A stretch of DNA of 6,483 nucleotides. Source: Bacteroidota bacterium (GTDB taxonomy: Bacteria; Bacteroidota; Bacteroidia; Chitinophagales; Chitinophagaceae). Every line of letters begins with the position of its first letter. Position 1 is the first letter of the stretch. The translations under genes and the position numbers were made by a program. The notes under the pieces are model-generated. The model was given only the letters and a program-made list of their open reading frames with translations, did not search any database and was not told where the DNA came from. Location of the stretch: assembly GCA_023436425.1 (NCBI GenBank), contig JAEZJD010000187.1, positions 1 through 6,483 on the forward strand, written 5' to 3'. Positions 1-5,513 of the stretch are shown in pieces.

Positions 1-366
1 GTGAAGTCCTCCCATAGATCCACGTGTTGCAAGCGATCGAATATATACCTGCGGATGCGTGTACCATTGATTCATGCGTATGCGATCACCAAGCAGCGCA
101 CCCAAATTAAATGGAGACGATGGATCAACGCAAAGAACGGCAACTCGCTTTTCCTTCTGCACCAACTCGCCTATTAATGCATCGCATAATGTGCTTTTGC
201 CAGCGCCGGGTGGGCCTGTTACCCCTATAATTTTAGAGGTTAGATTAAACGACAACGACTGTAGCAAATCTTTGTAACCACTTTGCTCGTTTTCTACAAA
301 AGAAATGCAGCGAGCAAGAGCTTTCACATCTCCGGTTCGTAGTTCTTTAAGCATTTGCTGCCACAT
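1..366 (-). CDS. meaB: MeaB/ArgK-family P-loop GTPase, N-terminal part (partial)
   Basis: The minus strand encodes 122 codons that remain open at the left edge. Residues 51-59 read GPPGAGKST, a Walker A loop of the form found in MeaB/ArgK proteins. Further on come VDPSSPF (about 80-86), GALLGDRIRM (about 89-98) and ATRGSMGGL (about 113-121), all in the order expected for this family. Known family role: a GTPase chaperone that protects and reactivates B12-dependent methylmalonyl-CoA mutase; older annotations call it LAO/AO transport kinase. The start chosen is the ATG at 364-366, because an in-frame TGA lies four codons upstream; an AGG about 8 bases before it is a weak ribosome site. The family is usually about 300-350 residues, so roughly the first third is present. 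The gene is divergent from the glycosyltransferase at 515. Family assignment is strong; whether the partner is methylmalonyl-CoA mutase or another acyl-CoA mutase cannot be told here. Confidence 0.9.
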   Translation of the reverse strand, partial: MWQQMLKELRTGDVKALARCISFVENEQSGYKDLLQSLSFNLTSKIIGVTGPPGAGKSTLCDALIGELVQKEKRVAVLCVDPSSPFNLGALLGDRIRMNQWYTHPQVYIRSLATRGSMGGLH

Positions 367-386
367 CAATGTGCCTCAATTTGCAT

Positions 387-394
387 CAAAAATA
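387..394 (-). promoter_or_regulatory. Candidate -7 box for the MeaB-family gene
   Basis: On the minus strand this reads TATTTTTG, matching the Bacteroidota -7 consensus TAnnTTTG, about 20 bases before the MeaB start codon. No convincing -33 TTG is seen 19-21 bases further upstream, so this is weak. The rest of the 367-514 spacer holds no other feature I can support; a TTACTTTG near 481-488 on the plus strand is only a near match ahead of the glycosyltransferase. Confidence 0.3.
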
Positions 395-514
395 TAGCAA
401 TACACAAGAGAAAGGGTGTCGAAGTGACTTCATGCTTACCGGTTTCCGGGTGATACTGGGCGTGTTTGTGCGCTTTAGTTTTACTTTGACGATGAGAGCG
501 CAAAAAAATGACGC

Positions 515-1288
515 ATGAATGAAAAATTTTCTGTGGTGATCGTTTGCAAGAACGAAGTTGACATTATAGAAACTGTGGTAAAAAGCGCGACGGCTGTTTC
601 TGATGATGTTGTTGTGTACGACAACGGGAGCACTGATGGTACGATTGAGGTTCTCTGTAATCACCATGTTCAACTTCATCAGGGCGAATGGATGGGCTTT
701 GGAAGAACGAAACAATTTTCGGTTAACCTGGCCAAATACGACTGGATTTTAAGCATTGACGCAGATGAAGTACTCGATAACGATTTGCAAAACAATTTGC
801 GACAAATAATTTTTAAAGAAGACACGGTATATCAAATCGATTTCAAAAACTTTTTTGGAGTCAAGTGCTTAAAATGGGGCGAGTGGGGTGGCGACCGTCA
901 CGTGCGCCTTTTCAACAGACAATCCGTGCGTTGGGATGAGGAAAGTGTGCATGAAAAACTAGTTATTCCGCGGCAGTTCAAGGTTGAAAAACTTAAAGGA
1001 AATATCCTGCATTACACAGTGAAAGACACGGTGGAGTATACAAGTAAGGTCGTGAAATATGCTATGCTTAACGCCGAAAAGTATTTTGCTCAAGGCAAAA
1101 AAGCGCCGTGGGTTAAGCGGTACATCAATCCCAGGTTTTCTTTTATAAAGAACTACATTTTGCGACTTGGATTTTTAGATGGTTGGGAAGGCTTAGTTTC
1201 CGCCCGCATGACAGCCTTTTACACATTTTTAAAGTATGCACGGCTTCATGAGCTTTGGCTGCGTGAAAAAGGCAGAAGGTCGAAATGA
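515..1288 (+). CDS. Family 2 glycosyltransferase, WaaE/KdtX (LPS core)-like
   Basis: A 257-residue GT-A fold glycosyltransferase. The start FSVVIVCKNE (5-14) is the typical first strand and loop of GT2 enzymes. YDNGSTDGT (35-43) is the nucleotide-sugar binding motif, and SIDADE (80-85) supplies the DXD-type metal site. The C-terminal GFLDGWEG (219-226) followed by an aromatic FYTFLKYARL helix (about 235-244) is characteristic of the WaaE/KdtX subgroup, which adds a sugar to the inner core of lipopolysaccharide; the acceptor here is inferred only. There is no signal peptide, and the protein probably sits at the inner face of the cytoplasmic membrane. The ATG at 515 is used because the ATG at 508 meets a stop within five codons. 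The gene is divergent from the MeaB gene, and 76 bases separate it from the next likely start. Length is normal for the family. Confidence 0.88.
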   Translation: MNEKFSVVIVCKNEVDIIETVVKSATAVSDDVVVYDNGSTDGTIEVLCNHHVQLHQGEWMGFGRTKQFSVNLAKYDWILSIDADEVLDNDLQNNLRQIIFKEDTVYQIDFKNFFGVKCLKWGEWGGDRHVRLFNRQSVRWDEESVHEKLVIPRQFKVEKLKGNILHYTVKDTVEYTSKVVKYAMLNAEKYFAQGKKAPWVKRYINPRFSFIKNYILRLGFLDGWEGLVSARMTAFYTFLKYARLHELWLREKGRRSK

Positions 1289-1364
1289 CTGACTTGAAAT
1301 GAAACAAAACAGTTGTTTGCATTTCCGATTATTTGGTTTGCACCAAATTTGTATTAATCTATCT

Positions 1365-2006
1365 ATGACCAATTTTATCCCAATATTTCCCTTGAACATT
1401 GTTGTGTACCCCGGTGAACAACTGAATCTTCACATATTTGAACCGAGGTATAAACAACTCATAAATGAATGTCATAAAGAAAAAAAACTATTTGGTATTC
1501 CGTCCGTTATTGACAACCGAATGCAGGACTTCGGCACTTTGGTTCGCATAAGCGAAATCACCACTGTGCATGAAAATGGTGAAATGGACATCAAAACTGA
1601 AGGCGAAAAAGTATTCAGGATCTTGGAGGTGATTAAAGAAATACCCGAGAAACTCTTTAGCGGGGCCATTGTCAATTATCCAACAAATCACACTACGGGG
1701 AGTGAAGAAGTGATGCGCAGAGTAGTGAACAGTATCAGAGAGCTGTTTAAACTTCTCAACCTAGATAAAGACTTCAAAAAGAATGATGCCGACTTAAGCA
1801 GCTACGACGTCGCACATCATGTGGGCCTGTCATTGCAAGAGGAATATGAATTGCTCAATCTGATGCACGAGCGACAGCGGCAGGAATATTTAAAAAGACA
1901 TTTACGAAAAGTGATTCCTTTGGTTGCCGAGATGGAACAGCTAAAAGAAAAAGTAAAATTGAATGGGCATTTCAAAAATCTTGCAGGCTTTAACTTAGAC
2001 CTCTAA
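1365..2006 (+). CDS. Stand-alone Lon N-terminal (LON substrate-binding, PUA-like) domain protein
   Basis: The first residues from the ATG at 1365, MTNFIPIFPLNIVVYPGE, followed by NLHIFEPRYKQLI, match the start of the Lon N-terminal domain (pattern PLFPL..VV.PGE..LHIFEPRY). The protein is about 213 residues and ends in a charged helical region (about 150-205, including the stretch LMHERQRQEYLKRHLRKVIP). No AAA+ or Ser-Lys protease domain follows, so this is a free-standing LON-domain protein and not a Lon protease. An open frame continues upstream to an ATG at 1299, but those 22 extra residues do not look like the family, so 1365 is preferred. It ends 14 bases before coaX and is probably cotranscribed with it. 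The biochemical role of such single-domain proteins is not well defined; a substrate or adaptor function is inference. Confidence 0.85.
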   Translation: MTNFIPIFPLNIVVYPGEQLNLHIFEPRYKQLINECHKEKKLFGIPSVIDNRMQDFGTLVRISEITTVHENGEMDIKTEGEKVFRILEVIKEIPEKLFSGAIVNYPTNHTTGSEEVMRRVVNSIRELFKLLNLDKDFKKNDADLSSYDVAHHVGLSLQEEYELLNLMHERQRQEYLKRHLRKVIPLVAEMEQLKEKVKLNGHFKNLAGFNLDL

Positions 2007-2020
2007 TACTTGCGCAAACC

Positions 2021-2743
2021 ATGATAACTCTCTGCCTGGATTTTGGCAATACCAGATGCAAAGCTGCATTGTTCGAAGGTGACGAACTGTTGCAAACCAT
2101 CGTAATTGATGGCGATGTGATACAGCAGCTAAAGCTTCTGATTCAAGGATACAAACCACAGTATTCGATTTTATCATCCGTTATTAATCATCCCCCGGAA
2201 GTTGAGCAACTTTTAGAAAGCGCTTCAATATTTCATAGGCTTAGCAACGAGTCGAATCTGTCGTTCAGCATACCGGTTGGCAAACCAGAAACTGTTGGTG
2301 CCGATCGCCTGGCAATATGTGCTGCGTCCGTGTTCTTGTTTCCAAATCAAAATAATTTAGCGATTGGGCTGGGCTCGTGCATCACTTACAACTTCATTAG
2401 TCAGCAGAATGAATTTTTAGGCGGATCAATTTCACCCGGGATGGAAATGCGGTTCAAGGCCATGCACGATTTTACTGCATTGTTGCCATTGGTGAAAGCT
2501 GATTGGAATGTGCCGTTGATCGGCTACGATACAAAAACAAATCTGCAATCGGGCGTGGTACTCGGCATGGCGAAAGAGATTGACGGTATAATTGATTTAT
2601 ATTCAGAAAGGTACAGCAACTTTAACGTGCTTTTAACCGGTGGTGATATAGGCTTGTTTCAGCCGCATTTAAAAAGGAAGATATTTGCAGACCCTCATTT
2701 AATTTTCAAAGGTTTGTATGCGATTAGCCGAACGAATGCTTAG
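2021..2743 (+). CDS. coaX: Type III pantothenate kinase (CoaX)
   Basis: A 240-residue enzyme of the ASKHA (acetate and sugar kinase/Hsc70/actin) superfamily that phosphorylates pantothenate with ATP, the first step of coenzyme A synthesis, in the cytoplasm. Visible motifs: LDFGNTRCK (6-14), the phosphate-binding DxGNT; GADRLAICAA (93-102), which carries the family's catalytic Asp; GLGSCITYN (116-124); GGSISPGMEMR (134-144); and LLTGGD (204-209), the adenosine-side motif. Length is normal for CoaX (about 240-260). In the third motif the Asp residues common elsewhere (DxGTAxTxD) appear as Gly116 and Asn124, which may be a lineage variant. The ATG at 2021 starts directly at the first motif. The stop overlaps the start of the next gene by 8 bases, suggesting translational coupling. 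Identification is confident. Confidence 0.95.
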   Translation: MITLCLDFGNTRCKAALFEGDELLQTIVIDGDVIQQLKLLIQGYKPQYSILSSVINHPPEVEQLLESASIFHRLSNESNLSFSIPVGKPETVGADRLAICAASVFLFPNQNNLAIGLGSCITYNFISQQNEFLGGSISPGMEMRFKAMHDFTALLPLVKADWNVPLIGYDTKTNLQSGVVLGMAKEIDGIIDLYSERYSNFNVLLTGGDIGLFQPHLKRKIFADPHLIFKGLYAISRTNA

Positions 2744-4091
2744 AAGAAAATTTTTGTTCATCTCACTGCCGTTACTTTTCGCATCCACTGTTTTAGCTCA
2801 GGACAACTCACCATATTCGCGATATGGATTGGGTAATCAATTTCCTTCTACAAATATCACCAGCCGCGGTATGGGTGGGGTGGCAGCAGCATACAGTGAT
2901 AACTTTTCTGTAAACTATTTAAACCCTGCTTCGTACGCTCGGTTTCAAACGGTGCTCGAAGCACGATCCAGGAAAATGGCATCGGGGCGGGTTGTTCTCG
3001 ATGTGGGAATGAACCTCAATAGCCGCACATTAGCTACGCCGAACAAACCTGAAAGTTTTACTGCAACAGACTTGTTGTTTTCTCATGTTTACGTCGGAGT
3101 TCCATTGAGGAAAAATTGGGGACTGAGTTTTGGTTTACGTCCGCTTAGTCGGATCGGTTACAACACTACTCGCAGAGAACGATTAATAGATCCTGTCAAC
3201 CATAATTCTATTGACAGTGTTGTTACGCAATTCACCGGAAGCGGTGGAAGTTTTTTACCCTCTTTCGGAACTGGTTTCGGCACAGACAATTTTAGTATTG
3301 GCGTGAACATAGGATATCTGTTTGGCACCAAAGAGTTAACCTCAAGAAGAGTGTTCATAAACGACACTGTCGAATATGCTGCATCTAATCACACCACGAA
3401 TTCTTCATTTGGTGATGTGTTTTTTAACGCCGGCGCTCAATACAGCATTGACCTTGCAAAACAATCAAAACTTCGTTTAGGCGTAGCCGGCAACTGGAAG
3501 CAGGCGCTAAATGCATCCCAGGATGTTATGCGACAAACCTTCACCAGAAGTGCTGCTACTGGTCAGGAGTTGACGGTGGACAGTGTTTATCACAATGCGG
3601 ACGCGAGAGGCGAAATAATTTATCCTGCATCGTATACTGCGGGATTTCTTTATGAGAAAGATCCTTCAGAAAAATTTCGCGGTTGGTCTGCGGGGCTGGA
3701 TTACGTGACAAACAAGTGGGAAGATTATCGCTTTTTTGGGAGCAAAGACTCTGTTCGCAGTAACTGGGAAATTCACGTGGGGGCACAGTTTGCACCTTTC
3801 GGCAAACCGTCCAGATATGCGCAGGCAATAAGCTATAGATTCGGTTTCTTTTCCGGGAAGGATTACATCAAAGTTGGAACTGATCTTCCGGTCTTTGGAG
3901 TGTCTCTTGGTATGGGACTTCCCATTGTGAATTATAACAGGCTTAGCGTAAATCAGTACAGCGTGGTTAATCTTGCACTTGAGTATGTACGTAGAGGAAA
4001 CGATAACAACTTGCTGAAAGAAAATTTGTTCCGCTTATCAGTTGGGTTCAACTTCACCGATCTTTGGTTTATCAAGCGGCGATATGAATAG
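2736..4091 (+). CDS. Outer-membrane beta-barrel protein, FadL/PorV-like
   Basis: About 451 residues from the ATG at 2736. The N-terminus MLRRKFLFISLPLLFASTVLA is a clear Sec signal peptide with probable cleavage before QDNSPYSRYG. The mature start NSPYSRYGLG and the following SRGMGGVAAAYSDNFSVNYLNPAS (about 44-67) resemble the N-terminal region of FadL/PorV-type barrels of Bacteroidota, where a GMGG..A..D....NPA pattern is usual. The rest alternates polar and aromatic residues with glycine-rich turns (for example WGLSFGLRPLSRIGY and SIGVNIGYLFG), as expected for transmembrane beta strands, and the protein ends in an amphipathic strand (FRLSVGFNFTDLWF). An in-frame ATG at 2718 would add six residues; 2736 gives the cleaner signal peptide. 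The gene overlaps coaX by 8 bases and lptC by 8 bases. Substrate is unknown; a transport role is inferred only from the family resemblance. Confidence 0.8.
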   Translation: MLRRKFLFISLPLLFASTVLAQDNSPYSRYGLGNQFPSTNITSRGMGGVAAAYSDNFSVNYLNPASYARFQTVLEARSRKMASGRVVLDVGMNLNSRTLATPNKPESFTATDLLFSHVYVGVPLRKNWGLSFGLRPLSRIGYNTTRRERLIDPVNHNSIDSVVTQFTGSGGSFLPSFGTGFGTDNFSIGVNIGYLFGTKELTSRRVFINDTVEYAASNHTTNSSFGDVFFNAGAQYSIDLAKQSKLRLGVAGNWKQALNASQDVMRQTFTRSAATGQELTVDSVYHNADARGEIIYPASYTAGFLYEKDPSEKFRGWSAGLDYVTNKWEDYRFFGSKDSVRSNWEIHVGAQFAPFGKPSRYAQAISYRFGFFSGKDYIKVGTDLPVFGVSLGMGLPIVNYNRLSVNQYSVVNLALEYVRRGNDNNLLKENLFRLSVGFNFTDLWFIKRRYE

Positions 4092-4653
4092 TTTTTCACA
4101 TAAAAAATTATGGAAAGCAGCTTTACTAATAAGCTGCTTCTTTTTTTCTGCATGTGAGAACGATCCAAAAAAAATATTTAATACTGGAACCAAACCGCAA
4201 CTGATTGATGAAGCAACGAATGTGGAAAGCCTGTTGAGCCAAAATGGAAATCCCAGAGCTTTCCTAAAAGCGCCTTTCATGCTGCGCTACAACGTAGACA
4301 CAGCTTTTACCGAATTTCCCAGAACATTACAGGTAGATTTTTTTGACACTAGCGGCAAGGTTGAAAGCAGATTGAATGCGATGTATGGAAAATATTTTGA
4401 AACAAGAAGCAAGGTTTATCTGCGTGACAGCGTAGTAGTTTTCAACGTGAAAGGAGACACACTTAAAACATCAGAACTCTGGTGGGATCAAAATACAAGA
4501 AAGTTTTATACAGACAAATTTGTTCGTTTGAAGTCCAATGACAAAACTATCTCCGCCTCAAAAGGACTTGAAGCATCGCAGGATTTAAGCCGATATGTTT
4601 TTTTTAATCCAACGGGAACTTTGCTGGTGCCGGATAGCATGGCTGCGCAATAA
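4084..4653 (+). CDS. lptC: LPS export protein LptC, lipoprotein form
   Basis: About 189 residues. From the ATG at 4084 the N-terminus has KK, a hydrophobic stretch (LWKAALLISCFFF) and a lipobox-like FSAC, so it is probably lipidated at Cys26, unlike the membrane-anchored LptC of E. coli. The body shows the LptC/OstA-like beta-jellyroll pattern: LQVDFFDTSGKVESRLNA, then YFETRSKVYLRDSVVVFN, GDTLKTSELWWD and KFYTDKFVRL. In this family LptC receives lipopolysaccharide from the LptBFG extractor and passes it to the periplasmic LptA bridge. The ATG overlaps the stop of the barrel gene (ATGAATAG), so coupling is likely; an earlier in-frame ATG at 4042 would put 14 unrelated residues ahead of the signal and is less likely. 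Its TAA stop abuts the U-tract side of the terminator of the opposite-strand RNA. Confidence 0.85.
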   Translation: MNSFSHKKLWKAALLISCFFFSACENDPKKIFNTGTKPQLIDEATNVESLLSQNGNPRAFLKAPFMLRYNVDTAFTEFPRTLQVDFFDTSGKVESRLNAMYGKYFETRSKVYLRDSVVVFNVKGDTLKTSELWWDQNTRKFYTDKFVRLKSNDKTISASKGLEASQDLSRYVFFNPTGTLLVPDSMAAQ

Positions 4654-4677
4654 AAAAGTCCCGCACGAATGCGGGAC
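4652..4677 (-). terminator. Intrinsic terminator of the minus-strand RNA
   Basis: A perfect 8-bp stem, GTCCCGCA/TGCGGGAC, closes a 4-base loop (4666-4669). On the minus strand it is followed at once by six T residues (4657-4652). On the plus strand no T-tract follows, so it is oriented to end transcription of the RNA encoded at 4698-4867. It may still stop some lptC readthrough as a hairpin. Confidence 0.85.
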
Positions 4678-4697
4678 CGGGCAAACACATGAAAAAG

Positions 4698-4867
4698 CTG
4701 TAGGGGGAGGAGTCGAACCTCCACGGGGCAGTTAGCTGAAAAGCAAAGTTTAGTGGTCAACCCTGGTCGGCCTTACCTGAGTAACGTCGGCTCTACTTTT
4801 CGTTTATCCTGTGCTCCCCACCCTCGAGACAAGAGGGCATGTCTGCCTAAGGTTTCATCACCCCACA
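4698..4867 (-). ncRNA. Structured non-coding RNA with tRNA-like ends, class unresolved
   Basis: About 170 nt with several mutually compatible helices (minus strand). P1: TGTGGGG (4867-4861) pairs with CCCTACA (4705-4699), extended by C4868-G4698. T-arm-like hairpin: GGAGG/CCTCC with the seven-base loop TTCGACT (4717-4711), which fits the tRNA T-loop pattern TTCRANY and lies directly against P1 as in tRNA. P2: GGCAG (4847-4843) with CTGCC (4731-4727). Hairpin CCCTC/GAGGG (4837-4833/4825-4821), whose loop TGTCTC can pair with GAG-C-ACA (4816-4810) as a pseudoknot. P3: 11 bp, GAAAAGTAGAG (4801-4791) with CTTTGCTTTTC (4748-4738), two G-T wobbles. A small TTAC/GTAA hairpin lies inside P3. A strong terminator follows 20 bases downstream and a candidate promoter precedes it. 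No CCA is encoded. No D-arm or anticodon arm is visible. It is most like a tmRNA tRNA-like domain plus first pseudoknot, but too short and with no ALAA-type tag. Ends are inferred from P1. Confidence 0.65.
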
Positions 4868-4883
4868 GTATTGATTAATGTTT

Positions 4884-4987
4884 CAATGAACTTGATAGAT
4901 CAAAAATAGTGTTCATTGTACGATATTTAGCATTTCTCCTTAAGATTTAGTTTTTGTTCATTATTTTAGATATATAATGAATATCGT
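4884..4987. promoter_or_regulatory. Candidate operator region for the Lrp-type regulator
   Basis: Four TTCATT-cored half-sites occur in the divergent spacer: CAATGAAC (4884-4891), GTTCATTG (4911-4918), GTTCATTA (4956-4963) and TAATGAAT (4975-4982). The first two form a perfect 8-bp inverted repeat. The last two form TTCATTAT-N9-ATAATGAA (4957-4964/4974-4981). A separate inverted pair, ACGATATT (4920-4927) and AATATCGT (4980-4987), also spans the region. Lrp/AsnC proteins often autoregulate by binding several A+T-rich palindromic sites, so binding by the adjacent gene product is plausible but inferred. The A+T richness raises the chance that some repeats are accidental. Confidence 0.35.
4901..4908 (-). 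promoter_or_regulatory. Candidate -7 box for the minus-strand RNA
   Basis: The minus strand reads TATTTTTG, an exact fit to the Bacteroidota TAnnTTTG -7 element. Transcription would begin near 4893-4896, leaving a leader of about 25-30 bases before P1. No clear TTG is found at -33, so support is moderate. The box lies between two inverted TTCATT-type half-sites (4884-4891 and 4911-4918). Confidence 0.4.
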
Positions 4988-5005
4988 CTAAAAAGCAAAT
5001 GATTT

Positions 5006-5473
5006 ATGGCTTCAGATTTAAATATTGACAAATTAGATTTAAGCATTGTGCAGCAACTAATGCACGATGCAAATATTTCCTACGCTGAAATGGGCAAAAA
5101 GCTTTTTGTTTCTGCGGGAACGATCCACGTGCGCATAAAAAAATTGCAGGAAGCAGGAGTCATAAGCGGAATGAAATTCACTGTAGATCTAAAAAAACTT
5201 GGCTACGACGTCATTGCTTTCATTGGTATATATCTCGAAAAGAGTTCGTTATACGACACAGTTGCCAACGAACTAAAAAAAATACCCGAGATAGTTCGAA
5301 TGAACTACACCACAGGGAACTACAGCATCTTTGCAGAAATTGTTTGCAAAGACATCACGCAGCTTCGATTGGTTTTGCATGATCAACTGCAGAAGATTAA
5401 AGGAATAGAGCGCACTGAGACTTTTATTTCGCTTGAAGAAAGTTTGAACCGAAGTGTCAAAGTGGTTCCGTAA
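5006..5473 (+). CDS. Lrp/AsnC-family transcriptional regulator
   Basis: A 155-residue protein of normal length for the family. Residues 6-54 form the winged helix-turn-helix: NIDKLDLSIVQQLMHDANIS, then YAEMGKKLFVSAGTIHVRIKKLQEAGVI, in which VSAGTIHVRIKKL is the recognition helix region. Residues about 66-142 form the RAM (ligand-binding, oligomerisation) domain, with GYDVIAFIGIYLE, a TTGNYSIFAEIV segment (102-113) and a terminal IERTETFISLEE strand. Such proteins usually sense amino acids or related small molecules as octamers and control their own gene and nearby ones. The start at 5006 gives the usual short lead before the HTH; an ATG at 4999 is out of frame. No good ribosome site is visible. 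The gene is divergent from the structured RNA and convergent with the ABC permease; the effector is not evident. Confidence 0.93.
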   Translation: MASDLNIDKLDLSIVQQLMHDANISYAEMGKKLFVSAGTIHVRIKKLQEAGVISGMKFTVDLKKLGYDVIAFIGIYLEKSSLYDTVANELKKIPEIVRMNYTTGNYSIFAEIVCKDITQLRLVLHDQLQKIKGIERTETFISLEESLNRSVKVVP

Positions 5474-5513
5474 AGTCGTCTTCAGTAAAGCGACGGATTA
5501 AAGTTCCAGTTTT

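Noticed and set aside
386..715. Minus-strand 109-residue open frame
   Set aside because: It is antisense to the start of the glycosyltransferase, with no family features.
1299..1364. N-terminal extension of the Lon-N protein from the ATG at 1299
   Set aside because: The 22 residues do not match the family, which begins at the IPIFPL segment just after the ATG at 1365.
4506..4760. Minus-strand 84-residue open frame
   Set aside because: It overlaps the terminator, the structured RNA and lptC, and its translation resembles no protein.
4698..4867. Ordinary tRNA gene, or canonical tmRNA, on the minus strand
   Set aside because: The T-arm and closing stem fit, but 170 nt separates the ends, no anticodon arm or D-arm is seen, and the tag and usual 350-nt size of tmRNA are missing.
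4698..4867. SRP RNA, RNase P RNA, 6S RNA or a riboswitch
   Set aside because: The SRP GGAAG core and the RNase P conserved blocks are not present. The T-loop and possible pseudoknot do not suit 6S, though its size and the hairpin near the closing stem leave 6S a remote option. A terminator and no downstream minus-strand gene argue against a riboswitch.
5474..5513. Terminator between the convergent Lrp and permease genes
   Set aside because: Only a 4-bp GTCG/CGAC pairing (5475-5478/5491-5494) with a long loop and a T-run 16 bases away; too weak to call.
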